Shown: one piece after another, positions 1 to 8,821 of the stretch
Layout of the letters: each line of letters starts with the position of its first letter
How positions within the stretch are numbered: position 1 is the first letter of the stretch
NCBI GenBank assembly: GCA_009773555.1
Contig: WSXZ01000023.1
Span: 1-37,648, forward strand
Source of the DNA: Methylocystaceae bacterium
GTDB taxonomy: Bacteria > Pseudomonadota > Alphaproteobacteria > Rhizobiales > Beijerinckiaceae
Length of the DNA: 37,648 nt
Direction: 5' to 3'
Made by a program: the position numbers and the translations under genes
Notes under the pieces: generated by a model
Database searches by the model: none
What the model was told of the DNA's origin: nothing
Seen by the model: only the letters and a program-made list of their open reading frames with translations

Positions 1-3
1 GGA

Positions 4-1251
4 TCAGCTTCGGTAATCGCCGTTGATGGCGACATAGTCCTTGGTGAGATCGCAGGTCCACACGGTCGCCGCGCCTTTGCCGAGTCCAAGATCGACGTTG
101 ATGACGATGTCATCGCGCTTCATGATCTGCGAAACTTCCGCTTCGTCATAGTCGGGGTCGCGCACCCCCTTGTGGGCGACGCGCACGCCGCCGAACCAGA
201 TCGCCAGCCTGTCCCGATCGGCTTTCTCGCCGGCCTTGCCGACGGCCATGACAACGCGGCCCCAATTGGCGTCCTCGCCGGCGATCGCCGTCTTCACAAG
301 CGGCGAATTGGCGATGGAGAAGGCGACGCGCTTCGCCGCCTTGGCGCTGTCGGCGCCCGTCACCGTCACCTCGACGAATTTGCGCGCGCCTTCGCCGTCC
401 TTCACCACTTGATGGGCGAGATCGAGCAGCACGGCGTCGAGCGCACGCTTGAACTCAATGAGCCGCTTGTCGCTCGCCTTTTCAATCTTCGGCGCGCCTC
501 GCGTCTTCGCCGCGCCTGTCGCAAAGAGCAGCAGCGTGTCGGAGGTGGACGTGTCGCCGTCGACCGTGATGGCGTTGAAGCTGCCCTTTGCGCCGCTCTC
601 AAGCATCGTCTGTAGCGCCTCGGCGCCGATGGCGGCGTCGGTGAAGACGAAGGCGAGCATCGTCGCCATATCGGGCGCGATCATTCCAGCGCCCTTGGCG
701 AAGCCGCTGATCGTCACTTCGACGCCGGCGATCGTCGCCCTTCGGGTGGAGAGCTTCGGATAGGTGTCAGTCGTCATGATGGCGCGCGCGGCGTCCAGCC
801 AGCCGTCGGGCCGCGCCTCCTGCGCGAGCCTCTCCAGCACGCCATCGAATTTATGCGCGTCGAGCGGTTCCCCGATGACCCCCGTGGACGCCAGAAAAAT
901 CTGGCGCTCGGGCGCGCCGGTCGCGGCGGCGGCGAGCTTCGCCGAGAATTTGACCGCCTGTGCGCCGGTCTTGCCGGTGAAGGCGTTGGCGTTTCCGGAA
1001 TTGACCAGCAGCGCGCGCGCCTTGCCGCCTTTGAGCCTGTCGCGGCACCAGTCCACCGGCGCCGAGGGACATTTGGATTTGGTGAAGACGCCCGCGACCG
1101 TCGTCCCCGGATCGAGCAACGCCAGCATCACATCGGTGCGTCCGGCGTAGCGCACGCCCGCGGCGCCGACGGCGAAGCGCACGCCCTCGAGGGGCGGGAT
1201 TTCTGGCGCCGATGTTGGCGCGAGCGGCGAAACGGGAGCGTCGTGAGCCAT
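4..1251 (-). CDS. argJ: Bifunctional glutamate N-acetyltransferase / amino-acid acetyltransferase ArgJ
   Basis: ArgJ (415 aa) moves the acetyl group from N-acetylornithine to glutamate, giving ornithine in the cyclic arginine pathway; some members also use acetyl-CoA. The protein is cytosolic and matures by self-cleavage. The cleavage motif is visible around residues 187-200 ([15 protein letters not shown]), where Thr197 would become the N-terminal nucleophile of the beta chain. The C-terminus (INGDYRS) is typical of the family and the length is normal. The ATG start is preceded by an AGGG stretch about 7 nt upstream. It lies downstream of the prolyl isomerase gene on the same strand with a gap of about 240 bp, an arrangement I recall from other Rhizobiales. 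Nothing is missing; the stop lies just inside the window edge. Confidence 0.97.
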   Translation of the reverse strand: MAHDAPVSPLAPTSAPEIPPLEGVRFAVGAAGVRYAGRTDVMLALLDPGTTVAGVFTKSKCPSAPVDWCRDRLKGGKARALLVNSGNANAFTGKTGAQAVKFSAKLAAAATGAPERQIFLASTGVIGEPLDAHKFDGVLERLAQEARPDGWLDAARAIMTTDTYPKLSTRRATIAGVEVTISGFAKGAGMIAPDMATMLAFVFTDAAIGAEALQTMLESGAKGSFNAITVDGDTSTSDTLLLFATGAAKTRGAPKIEKASDKRLIEFKRALDAVLLDLAHQVVKDGEGARKFVEVTVTGADSAKAAKRVAFSIANSPLVKTAIAGEDANWGRVVMAVGKAGEKADRDRLAIWFGGVRVAHKGVRDPDYDEAEVSQIMKRDDIVINVDLGLGKGAATVWTCDLTKDYVAINGDYRS

Positions 1252-1489
1252 TTTCAGCCCTGAGAGTCGGAGTTGATCTGCGCGGTTTGGACCCTGCGCG
1301 AGTCGCGCGTCAAGGCTGTGACTGGCAGGGAACCTGGTTTGTCGCCTCGCCCATCAAGGAGTCATGTCGCACGAGATGGGCCGTAAGAGGGGGCAGGGGC
1401 CGGCCTCGCTGCTGCGTGGGCCAGCCCTTTTTTAACGATCTGCTGTCCATCCAAGTCGGCCTGCCCTCAGAAAGCGGGCGCCTGGGCGC

Positions 1490-2392
1490 TTACTTCTTCT
1501 TCGGCGCTTCGGCGGGCTTCTGCGCCGGAGCGGGCTTGGCGCCGGGCGCGCCCTCAGCTGGCTGATCGGAGCGTTCGATCTTGGCGCCCTCGCGCAATTT
1601 CATGACGAGTTCGCTCTGCGCCTTCTGCACGACATAGCGGGAGACCTGATCCTTCACCTCGTCGAGCGGCGGGAAGACTTTCGGGCGCTTCTCGTCGAGC
1701 TTGATGATGTGCCAGCCGAATTGCGTCTTGATCGGATCGGAGACCTGACCCGGCTGCATCTTCGCCGCCGCGTCGCCGAACTCCGGCACCATGCGGTCTT
1801 TCGTGAACCAGCCGAGGTCGCCGCCCTTGGCGCCGGGGTCCTTGGAAAGTTCGGTCGCGACTTTGCCGAAATCCTCGCCCGCCTTGACGCGCTTCAGCGC
1901 GGCTTTCGCCTCTTCTTCGGTCGGCACCAGAATGTGGTGCGCGTGATATTCCGTCTCCGGCTTCTGGTTCTTCGCCGCCTCCTCATAGGTCTGTTTGACC
2001 GCCGCTTCAGTCGCCGCATTTTTGGCGACGTCGCCGAGCAGCGTCTCCATCAGCGCCTTGTCGCGCAAATAGGCGAGCTTTTTGGCGAATTCCGGCGTTT
2101 CGGCGAGCTTGTCGGCCTGCGCCTTCTGCACGACGAGCTGCTCGTCGATCAGGAAGTCGAGCACATAGGTTTCACGCGCCTTTCCTTCGAGCTGACGCGG
2201 AATGGCGGCGCCAAGATCCTCCATCGCAAGCTTCAAATCCTCGTCGGTGATCTCGACGCCATTGACCTTAGCGAGGGTTTTCGCGACCGCAGATGTCGCG
2301 CCGACGGCGCTCATCGCCAGCAGGGCGGCGAGCGCGGTCGCTCCGAGCGCGGCGCGGGCGAGAGAACGCGCATTCTTGCGGGCGTGAGACAT
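1490..2392 (-). CDS. Exported parvulin-type peptidylprolyl isomerase (PpiC/SurA-like)
   Basis: Predicted periplasmic foldase (300 aa) that isomerises prolyl bonds and probably chaperones outer-membrane or secreted proteins. It has an N-terminal signal peptide (basic n-region, Ala/Leu core, likely cleavage near SAVA-KT), a SurA-N-like segment (LAKVNGVEITDEDL), a PpiC rotamase domain in the middle (YHAHHILVPTEEEA through GWHIIKLDEKRPKV) and an Ala/Pro-rich tail ending KKK. I chose the ATG at 2392 over the TTG at 2404 because GGAG lies 6 nt upstream of the ATG (tttttGGAGcacatcATG) and the TTG would overlap that site. The gene sits between glnE and argJ, all on the minus strand. Family assignment is firm; the client proteins are unknown. 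Confidence 0.93.
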   Translation of the reverse strand: MSHARKNARSLARAALGATALAALLAMSAVGATSAVAKTLAKVNGVEITDEDLKLAMEDLGAAIPRQLEGKARETYVLDFLIDEQLVVQKAQADKLAETPEFAKKLAYLRDKALMETLLGDVAKNAATEAAVKQTYEEAAKNQKPETEYHAHHILVPTEEEAKAALKRVKAGEDFGKVATELSKDPGAKGGDLGWFTKDRMVPEFGDAAAKMQPGQVSDPIKTQFGWHIIKLDEKRPKVFPPLDEVKDQVSRYVVQKAQSELVMKLREGAKIERSDQPAEGAPGAKPAPAQKPAEAPKKK

Positions 2393-2517
2393 GATGTGCT
2401 CCAAAAAGAGGCCGGGCCGGCCCTGAACAAAAGCGGCCGTCGCCGCCGGCGGGAAATGCTCCTGCGCGAGGAATCCGGCGTATCTATGCCCGAGGAGGCG
2501 GTTCTGACAACTCCCGG

Positions 2518-5475
2518 CTACGCCGAAACCGGGCGCTCGGCGACCTCTCCGACGGCGCTCGTGAAAATTTCCCGGGTTCTCTTCTGCGTATCGGCGAGCA
2601 GCGCTTCCAGATTGGAAAGATCTGGCGCGTCGCCGACACGCAGCAACAGCTCCGCCAGTCCACGCGGCGCCTCGTCGGGACGGAAAGCGTCGTCGATGGC
2701 AAGCCGCAGCAACTGCGTCAGCCCTTGGTAGAGCTTTGAGGCCTCCGCCAGCGCGTCCGCCGCGCCCGCGTCGAGAAACCCGGCGTCTTTTACACGCTGC
2801 AGGGCGACCGTCGTGTTCGTTGAAAAAAGCTCAGGATGCTGCGGGCCATGCAGCAGCATCAAATATTGCGCGACAAACTCGACGTCGATCAATCCGCCGG
2901 GGACCTGCTTGACCTCCCAGGGGCTCGTCGCGCCCTTTTCCTTTTCGATCCGACGGCGCATGGACAACACGTCGTCCTTGAGTTTTTGAGCGTCGCGAGG
3001 ACGCGTCAGCGCCACTTGGATCGCCGCTTCGACCCTTTGTGTGAACGACTCGGGACCCGCGACGACGCGGGCGCGCGTCAAGGCCATGTGCTCCCATGTC
3101 CACGCTTCATGGGCCTGATAATCCGAAAAGGCGGCGAGACTTACTGCGAGCGGCCCACTGTTGCCGGACGGGCGCAAACGAAAATCCGCCTCATAGAGCA
3201 GGCCTTCGGCCGTGGGCGCGGAAAGGGCGCTGATCAGCCTCTGCGTGAGACGGCCGTAATATTGCTGCGTTGAAATCGGCCGTCCGCCGCCCTGTGATTC
3301 CGCCAGCGGGTCGGCGTCGTAGAGCAGCATCAAATCGAGGTCGGACGCGGCCGTCATCTCGCATCCGCCAAGCTTGCCCATGGCGACGACCGCGCACGCG
3401 CCGCCATCGATCGTTCCATGCGTTTTGGCGAATTCCTCGCAGACGCGCGCGAAGAGCCGGGCGATCAGCGTTTCGGCGAGCCGGGTATAGGCGAAGCCGG
3501 CCTCTGTGACCGACACGGATCCGGTCAGAATGCGCACGCCGATGAGGAATTTCTGCTCCTGTCCGAAGATGCGGGCGCGGTCGAGCGCGTCTTCATAGGA
3601 GCGCGCCTCGACGAATTGCGAAGCGAGGCGCTCCTCCAATTCGCTTTGCGTCGGCACTGTCTCGAAAAAAGCCGGCTCCATGAGCGCGTCGAGCACGCGC
3701 GGGCGCCGGGAGATTGTTTCGGCGAGCTTGGGCGCCGCGCCCGTAATTGCGGCAAGCAGTTTGAGAAGTCGCGGCTGCGAGACGAGTAGGGAAAAGAGCT
3801 GCACGCCCGCCGGCAGTTTCGCGATGAGCCTATCGAAGGCGAGAAAGGCGGCGTCGGCGTTCTCCGTCGCGGCGATGGCTTCGAGCAGGATGGGCGTCAG
3901 CTCCGTCAGCCGTTCGCGCGCGATGGTCGAGCGGGTCGCGGCATAGCGCCCGAAATGCCAGCCCCGAATGGTCGCGGTCACCGTCTTGGGATTGGCGAAA
4001 CCCATATTCGCGAGCGTCTCGATCGTTCCCGGATCGTCGTCATCGCCGGTGAAGACGAGATTTCCGGCCGACGAGGTGAGTTGCGGCGCGCTTTCAAAAA
4101 GCTTCGCATAATGGCTCTGCACCACGTCGAGCCGCTTCAGCAGCGCCTCGGCGAAGTCGACGTAGCCTGAAAACCCCATCATGGAGCCGATGACGGCGAC
4201 GCCGTCTTCAGTCTCGGGCAGCGTGTGCTTCTGCTCGTCGGCGACCATCTGAATGCGATGCTCGACGTCGCGAAGAAAGAGATAGGCTTCGCGCAGATCG
4301 TCGCGCGCCTCGCGCGCCACCCAGCCGCTCTCGACGAGCTGGTCGAGCATCGCCAGAGTCGAGCGCCCGCGCAGTCGCCGATCGCGCCCGCCCGTGATGA
4401 GCTGCTGCGTCTGCACGAAGAATTCGATCTCGCGAATGCCGCCGCGGCCCAGTTTAATATTGTGGCCGACGACGGCGATCTTGCCATGTCCCTTATGGGC
4501 GTGAATTTGCCGCTTGATCGAATGCACGTCGGCGATGGCGGCGAAGTCAAAATATTTGCGCCAGACGAAGGGCGCGAGCTCCTGCAGAAATTGTTCGCCC
4601 GCGAAAATGTCGCCCGCCACGGGCCGCGCCTTGATATAGGCGGCGCGCTCCCAGTTCTGGCCCATGCTCTCATAATAGCTCAGCGCCGCTTCGAGCGGGA
4701 TCGCGATCGGCGTCGCGCCCGGATCGGGACGCAGCCGCAGATCGGCGCGAAACACATAGCCGTCGACTGTCCGCTCGCTCATGATCCGCACGATCCGCTT
4801 CGTCAGTTTGACGAAGAAATCGACGTCCGCCGACGGGTCGGCGAGGCGCGCGCGCGAGCGGTCGAAGAACACGATGAGATCAATGTCGGAGGAGTAGTTC
4901 AGCTCGAAGGCGCCGCCCTTGCCCATGCCGAGAAAAATCCACCCGGAGCCGCGTTCCGGATCGCGCTGATCGGCGAGTTCGATCTTGCCGGCGAGCGCGG
5001 CGGCGCGCAGGGTGAAGCGGATGGCGGCGGAAAGGGTGGCGTCGGCGATTCGCGTCAGCGCCCGCGTCGCCTCCGGCATGTCCCAGACTTTGGCAAGATC
5101 GGCGAGGCCGATGACGAGCGCGGCGTCCTGCTTTGTGAGGCGCAGCAGGCGCATCAGCTCGGCTTCGTCTTGGGTTTCGATGTTTCGCGTTTCTTCGATC
5201 AGCGCCTCGACGCGCTGCGCGGGATCGCTGATGAGGATGCGGGCGAGCCGCGCCGGATCGCGGGCGGAAAGGTCGGTCAGATAGGGCGACGCGCCCAAGA
5301 CGCCGAGCAGCAGATCGCGCGCGTTCGGCCGCTCCCGCAACAGCGCCGCGAGCGCGCCATCGGCGGCTGCGTCCCTCTCCAACACGCGAGCGAGCGCCTC
5401 ATCGGCCCTCTTCGCGTCGAGAGGCTGAATGAAGACCTTGGCGCGGTCCAAAAGGGCGTTGGCGTCCGACGTCAA
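2518..5475 (-). CDS. glnE: Bifunctional glutamine synthetase adenylyltransferase/deadenylase GlnE
   Basis: GlnE (985 aa) adds AMP to and removes AMP from glutamine synthetase in response to PII and glutamine, so it tunes ammonium assimilation. It has two nucleotidyltransferase domains. The N-terminal deadenylase carries GMGKGGAFELNYSSDIDL around residues 183-200 (Asp pair 197/199). The C-terminal adenylylase carries AMGKLGGCEMTAASDLDL around residue 700. Both DxD metal-binding pairs are intact, so both activities are plausible. The start is a TTG with AAAGG about 11 nt upstream; no in-frame ATG occurs before about residue 108, so TTG is the best choice. Length is normal for the family. The upstream region holds an inverted repeat pair rather than an obvious promoter. 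Confidence 0.96.
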   Translation of the reverse strand: MTSDANALLDRAKVFIQPLDAKRADEALARVLERDAAADGALAALLRERPNARDLLLGVLGASPYLTDLSARDPARLARILISDPAQRVEALIEETRNIETQDEAELMRLLRLTKQDAALVIGLADLAKVWDMPEATRALTRIADATLSAAIRFTLRAAALAGKIELADQRDPERGSGWIFLGMGKGGAFELNYSSDIDLIVFFDRSRARLADPSADVDFFVKLTKRIVRIMSERTVDGYVFRADLRLRPDPGATPIAIPLEAALSYYESMGQNWERAAYIKARPVAGDIFAGEQFLQELAPFVWRKYFDFAAIADVHSIKRQIHAHKGHGKIAVVGHNIKLGRGGIREIEFFVQTQQLITGGRDRRLRGRSTLAMLDQLVESGWVAREARDDLREAYLFLRDVEHRIQMVADEQKHTLPETEDGVAVIGSMMGFSGYVDFAEALLKRLDVVQSHYAKLFESAPQLTSSAGNLVFTGDDDDPGTIETLANMGFANPKTVTATIRGWHFGRYAATRSTIARERLTELTPILLEAIAATENADAAFLAFDRLIAKLPAGVQLFSLLVSQPRLLKLLAAITGAAPKLAETISRRPRVLDALMEPAFFETVPTQSELEERLASQFVEARSYEDALDRARIFGQEQKFLIGVRILTGSVSVTEAGFAYTRLAETLIARLFARVCEEFAKTHGTIDGGACAVVAMGKLGGCEMTAASDLDLMLLYDADPLAESQGGGRPISTQQYYGRLTQRLISALSAPTAEGLLYEADFRLRPSGNSGPLAVSLAAFSDYQAHEAWTWEHMALTRARVVAGPESFTQRVEAAIQVALTRPRDAQKLKDDVLSMRRRIEKEKGATSPWEVKQVPGGLIDVEFVAQYLMLLHGPQHPELFSTNTTVALQRVKDAGFLDAGAADALAEASKLYQGLTQLLRLAIDDAFRPDEAPRGLAELLLRVGDAPDLSNLEALLADTQKRTREIFTSAVGEVAERPVSA

Positions 5476-5590
5476 ATTGATTTGCCTTTCAGGGCGTCGA
5501 GAGCGGTTTTGCGCCGGGATATAAATCCGGCTATGCGGTAAATCAGCTTTGAGAGTCGACAGGCGATCGTCAACGGAAAAAGGAGCCGGA

Positions 5591-5762
5591 CCCTCGTCCT
5601 TCGAGACGGCTCCTGCGGAGCCTCCTCAGGATGAGGGTCCTTGGTTCCGCAGAAGGAACAGGCTTCACGGCGTCATTGTGGTCTTGATGCTGAGTGAAGC
5701 AGCGCACAACAAGCTCCCTCATCCTGAGGAGCCTGCGGAGCACGCGTCTCGAAGGACGAGGG
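5591..5762. repeat. Inverted pair of 47-bp palindromic repeats (family A)
   Basis: Copy 1 (5591-5637) begins ccctcgtccttcgagacg and ends aggatgaggg. Copy 2 (5716-5762) begins ccctcatcctgaggag and ends cgaaggacgaggg, the reverse complement of copy 1 apart from the central dozen bases. A 78-bp spacer separates them. The 316-bp gap between glnE and the DUF815 gene holds this pair and no supported gene. The pattern matches REP/BIME-like repeats known to be dispersed in Rhizobiales genomes. It also extends the reading frame of the downstream gene spuriously. Confidence 0.85.
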
Positions 5763-5791
5763 CGCTTGGCGCCAATGATGAGAAGGAATTC

Positions 5792-6640
5792 ATGTCGCAA
5801 GAGGATGTCGCGCAGCTGCTCGCCCGCATCGCCGGGGCGCTGGAGCGCCTCGCGCCGCCGCAGCCGTCCGCGCCCGATTTCTCCGCCGCCGAGGCGTTCG
5901 TCTGGCGCGCCGCCGGCGGCGCGTTCCATCCCGTGCGCTGCGTCAATCGCGTCGATCTGGCGCTGCTCAAGGGCGTCGACCGTCAGCGCGACATGCTTCT
6001 CGCCAACACCAGCCGCTTCGCGCAAGGCCTGCCCGCCAACAACGCGCTGATGTGGGGCGCGCGCGGCATGGGCAAATCCTCGCTGGTGAAGTCAATTCAC
6101 GGGGCGCTCGCCGAGAAGGGGCTGAAACTCATCGAAATCCATCGCGAGGACATCGAAGCGCTGCCCGCGCTGCTCGGCGCGCTGGCGCAGGCGCCCTTCC
6201 GCTTCATCGTCTTTTGCGACGATCTGTCGTTTGACGGCGCGGAGACGAGCTACAAGGCGCTCAAGACCGCTCTCGAAGGCGGCGTCGAAGGGCGGCCGGA
6301 CAATGTGCTGTTTTACGCCACGTCGAATCGCCGCCATCTGTTGCCGCGCGACATGATGGAAAATGAAAGCGCCACCGCCATTCATCCCGGCGAGGTCATC
6401 GAGGAGAAAATTTCGCTCTCCGATCGCTTCGGACTTTGGATCGGCTTTCACAATTGCAGCCAGGACGACTATCTGGCGATGGTCTTCGGCTACGCCGATC
6501 ATTTCGGCCTTGGCGCGCCCGAGGCGACGATCCGCGCCGAGGCGCTCGAATGGTCGATCACGCGCGGCGCGCGCTCGGGCCGTGTCGCCTGGCAGTTCGT
6601 GCAGGATCTCGCGGGGCGACTGGGGAGAGAATTGTCTTAG
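5792..6640 (+). CDS. DUF815 family AAA-type ATPase
   Basis: P-loop ATPase of the DUF815 family (282 aa from this start); the cellular role of the family is not established. Visible motifs are a Walker A (WGARGMGKSSLVK) near residue 90, a Walker B-like stretch (FRFIVFCDDLSF) and a sensor-like NVLFYATSNRRHLLPRDM segment, all typical of AAA+ proteins. The frame is open from 5549, but that extension is encoded by the inverted repeats. The ATG at 5792 has AGAAGGAATTC directly upstream and begins MSQEDVAQLL, so I place the start here. It appears to be transcribed alone: the next gene is 115 bp downstream. No membrane segment is seen. Confidence 0.9.
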   Translation: MSQEDVAQLLARIAGALERLAPPQPSAPDFSAAEAFVWRAAGGAFHPVRCVNRVDLALLKGVDRQRDMLLANTSRFAQGLPANNALMWGARGMGKSSLVKSIHGALAEKGLKLIEIHREDIEALPALLGALAQAPFRFIVFCDDLSFDGAETSYKALKTALEGGVEGRPDNVLFYATSNRRHLLPRDMMENESATAIHPGEVIEEKISLSDRFGLWIGFHNCSQDDYLAMVFGYADHFGLGAPEATIRAEALEWSITRGARSGRVAWQFVQDLAGRLGRELS

Positions 6641-6755
6641 GATCGTCCGGCGTTTACGCGTTTACGCCGGAATTCGCCCTTAGGTTTTCTTCGCGCTTGC
6701 TAGCTTTCGTGCCGCATCAGGCTTAGCCTGAGCTGGGGCGAAAAAGGGGGGCAGA

Positions 6756-7268
6756 ATGAACTTCAGACGTATTGCGCTTATCTCGACCACAATGTTTCTC
6801 TCGCTGGTTTCTCTTTCTGGAAGCGCCTTGGCTTTCTGCGGGGTGTTGCAGGCTTCGGCCAGCGGCTATTCCAGAGACGAAGCGCTTTCAAAGGCCAACA
6901 ACAAGGGACTGGTGGAGGTTCGCAGGCTCGAAGCGAACTATGGGAGCGGCGCTGTTCATTATCAGCCCGCCAGGTCTTCCTGCCAGGAAGGCGGCAGGGT
7001 GAGCTGCTTCATCTCCCAGAAGTTTTGCGTCGACAGCGGCCAGCGACAGCGGCCGGCTCGCGGCGAGGAAGGCCATTCGATGCATGGCTGCCCGCCCGGA
7101 ACGCGGCCGGTTCCGGAAACGGATAATTGCGTGCCTGTGCGTAAACGAACGAGCGAATTCGAAAACCAGCCGTGGAAAAAGCCGGGTTGCCGGACCTGGA
7201 AACAGAGCTGCGACAGGGGCGACGCCCGGGCCTGCGGAAGATATGAGTCGACCTGCCAGGTCAATTGA
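6756..7268 (+). CDS. Cysteine-rich exported protein of unknown function
   Basis: I do not recognise a named family. The 170-aa product begins with a clear Sec signal peptide (MNFRRIALIS, hydrophobic core, probable cleavage after SALA). The mature part has ten cysteines (28, 76, 84, 91, 112, 125, 145, 152, 160, 167), an even number that suits disulfides in the periplasm or outside the cell. Near the C-terminus four Cys are spaced C-x6-C-x7-C-x6-C, overlapping GDARACGRYEST. A GGGGGGCAGA stretch immediately upstream of the ATG can serve as ribosome binding site. It converges on a tiny membrane-protein gene, with a perfect hairpin between the two. The function is open; a structural or binding protein is a guess. 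Confidence 0.8.
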   Translation: MNFRRIALISTTMFLSLVSLSGSALAFCGVLQASASGYSRDEALSKANNKGLVEVRRLEANYGSGAVHYQPARSSCQEGGRVSCFISQKFCVDSGQRQRPARGEEGHSMHGCPPGTRPVPETDNCVPVRKRTSEFENQPWKKPGCRTWKQSCDRGDARACGRYESTCQVN

Positions 7269-7280
7269 CGCGAGAACATT

Positions 7281-7309
7281 GCGAGACGCATGCACGGCAG
7301 GCGTCTCGC
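7281..7309. terminator. Perfect 9-bp hairpin between convergent genes
   Basis: The arms gcgagacgc (7281-7289) and gcgtctcgc (7301-7309) are perfectly complementary with an 11-nt loop. The hairpin sits between the stop of the Cys-rich protein gene and the stop of the convergent 39-codon gene. There is no T-tract on either strand, so it would be a weak or factor-assisted terminator. Confidence 0.45.
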
Positions 7310-7325
7310 ATCGCCGTCTGGCGGA

Positions 7326-7445
7326 TCAATAGGGACGCTCCGGCGTGCATTCCGCCGTCGTGCATCGCGGTTTGTAGGCATAGGGGATCATGGCGCCGAC
7401 AAGCAGCAGTCCGCCCATAATGATGATCGCCATTTTGTAATTCAT
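7326..7445 (-). CDS. 39-residue single-pass membrane peptide
   Basis: A short reading frame starting MNYKMAIIIM, continuing with a hydrophobic segment (GGLLLVGAMIPYAY) and ending in a small polar tail with two cysteines (CTTAEC) and the terminus TPERPY. It has an ATG start with GGAG 9 nt upstream. It reads as one transmembrane helix with a short C-terminal tail. I do not recognise a family. A Shine-Dalgarno-like site, a compact stop placement before a hairpin, and a composition typical of small membrane proteins support it; the short length limits certainty. It fills what would otherwise be a gap between two genes. Confidence 0.55.
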   Translation of the reverse strand: MNYKMAIIIMGGLLLVGAMIPYAYKPRCTTAECTPERPY

Positions 7446-7562
7446 CGCGGCTCGCTCCGACAGCCTTCGACCTTCAGCTTGATTTAAAAAGAATCCCACG
7501 GCGCCCGATGCGCGTCTGTGACTTTGTCCTCATTGCGGCGTGGGGCTGCAAGGATCGGAAGA

Positions 7563-8264
7563 TCAGAGCGTCTTGGCTTTGAACCGGCAGAGATCGGCGA
7601 TGATGCAGCGCGGGCATTCTGGCCTGCGCGCCTTGCACACATAGCGACCGTGCAAAATGAGCCAGTGATGCGCGTGCAGGAGATATTTCTCTGGCACGAT
7701 GCGTTCCAGTCCCGCTTCGACCTCTTCGGGCGTCTTGCCGCTTGCGAGCGGCAGCCGGTTAGAGACCCGGAAGATATGGGTGTCGACCGCGATCACCGGC
7801 TCGCCGAAGGCGACATTGAGCACGACATTCGCGGTCTTGCCGCCGACGCCTGGGAGCGCGGTCAATTCCTCGCGCGTGCGCGGGACGTCTCCGCCATGCC
7901 GTTCGACCAGCAAGCGCGACAAGGCGACGATATTTTTCGCCTTGGCGCGGTAGAGGCCGATGGTCTTGATGAGATCGCGCACGCGCTCTTCGCCGAGCGC
8001 CGCCATCTTGGCGGGCGTGTCGGCGAGCGCGAAGAGCGCGGGAGTCGCCTTGTTGACTCCGGCATCGGTCGCTTGCGCGGACAGCACGACGGCGACGAGC
8101 AGCGTGAAGGGGTTTTTGTAACCGAGTTCGGTCTTGGGTTCAGGATTTGCGGCGGCGAGACGCGCGAATATTTCCTCGATGCGCGCGGCTTCAGCGGCCG
8201 CCGGCCGCCGACCGGCTCGCGGTTTTTTAACGACGCGCGCGCGCTGACTGATTGTTTCCGCCAT
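7563..8264 (-). CDS. nth: Endonuclease III (DNA glycosylase/AP lyase)
   Basis: Base-excision repair enzyme (233 aa) that removes oxidised pyrimidines and cleaves at abasic sites. It shows the helix-hairpin-helix motif LPGVGGKTANVVL with catalytic Lys143, the catalytic Asp161 in AVDTHIFRV, and a C-terminal 4Fe-4S loop with cysteines 210, 217, 220 and 226 (C-x6-C-x2-C-x5-C). All key residues are present. The frame is open upstream to 8654, but that would overlap the divergent DUF2244 gene; the ATG at 8264 (MAETISQRAR) is preferred. The N-terminal 25 residues are basic and likely disordered, as in many alphaproteobacterial Nth proteins. Confidence 0.95.
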   Translation of the reverse strand: MAETISQRARVVKKPRAGRRPAAAEAARIEEIFARLAAANPEPKTELGYKNPFTLLVAVVLSAQATDAGVNKATPALFALADTPAKMAALGEERVRDLIKTIGLYRAKAKNIVALSRLLVERHGGDVPRTREELTALPGVGGKTANVVLNVAFGEPVIAVDTHIFRVSNRLPLASGKTPEEVEAGLERIVPEKYLLHAHHWLILHGRYVCKARRPECPRCIIADLCRFKAKTL

Positions 8265-8312
8265 CGGCGCGTTATAACTTTTAGAATCTGAAGGACAAAG
8301 CCGGCAGGAGAA

Positions 8313-8804
8313 ATGTCCGACCCCTTCGAGCGGAAAATTTACGAAGCGCGGCTGACGCCGCATCGGTCGATGACGCCGCACGCCTTCTACCTTTTCATTA
8401 TGATTTTCTGTTTCGGACAGCTCCTGTTCGCGCTGCCGTTCTTCTTCATGGGCGCCTGGCCCGTCGCCGGCTTCATGGGCCTCGACGCGGTCGGTCTCTA
8501 TCTCGCCTTCCGCGTCAGCTTCCGCGCCGCCCGCAGTCATGAGACGCTCGACCTCACGCCGCTGGAGCTCGTTTTCGCGCAAATCGGCGCGCGCGGACAA
8601 CGAAAGGAATGGCGCTTCAACCCTTCCTGGGTGCGGCTCGAACAAACGATCCACGAAGAATTCGGGACAGAGCGGGTGGCCCTGATCTCGCGCGGCGAAT
8701 GCATCGAGATCGGCGCCTTCTTAGGGCCGGATCAGAAAGCGGAGCTGGCGCGCGAACTGAACCGAGCGCTCATCGACGCGCGCATGGGCGCCCGTTTCGG
8801 CTGA
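8313..8804 (+). CDS. DUF2244 family membrane protein
   Basis: A 163-aa inner-membrane protein of the DUF2244 family, function unknown. Two closely spaced hydrophobic helices (residues about 27-47 and 50-70, IMIFCFGQLLFALPFFFMG then VAGFMGLDAVGLYLAF) are followed by a soluble C-terminal domain containing KEWRFNPSWVRLE and LISRGECIEIGAFLGPDQK, which fit the family as I know it. An AGGAG lies just upstream of the ATG. It is divergent from nth, with a shared promoter region of about 50 bp, and is convergent with the dedA-like gene 17 bp downstream. Confidence 0.88.
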   Translation: MSDPFERKIYEARLTPHRSMTPHAFYLFIMIFCFGQLLFALPFFFMGAWPVAGFMGLDAVGLYLAFRVSFRAARSHETLDLTPLELVFAQIGARGQRKEWRFNPSWVRLEQTIHEEFGTERVALISRGECIEIGAFLGPDQKAELARELNRALIDARMGARFG

Positions 8805-8821
8805 ACGCACATGCAGCGGAT

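Noticed and set aside
1395-1440. GC stem followed by TTTTTT on the plus strand
   Set aside because: It has the look of a plus-strand terminator, but no plus-strand gene lies upstream, the stem has a mismatch and a 13-nt loop, and on the minus strand there is no T-tract after it.
1709-2731. 340-residue open frame on the plus strand
   Set aside because: Spans the antisense of the prolyl isomerase and the start of the glnE end region; Arg/Leu-rich shadow without motif.
4225-5541. 438-residue open frame on the plus strand
   Set aside because: Antisense to the glnE deadenylase domain; composition is that of a shadow frame.
5549-5791. 81-codon N-terminal extension of the DUF815 protein
   Set aside because: This part is encoded by the inverted repeat pair; the ATG at 5792 has its own ribosome binding site.
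8265-8654. N-terminal extension of endonuclease III
   Set aside because: It would overlap the divergent DUF2244 gene and does not match the family.
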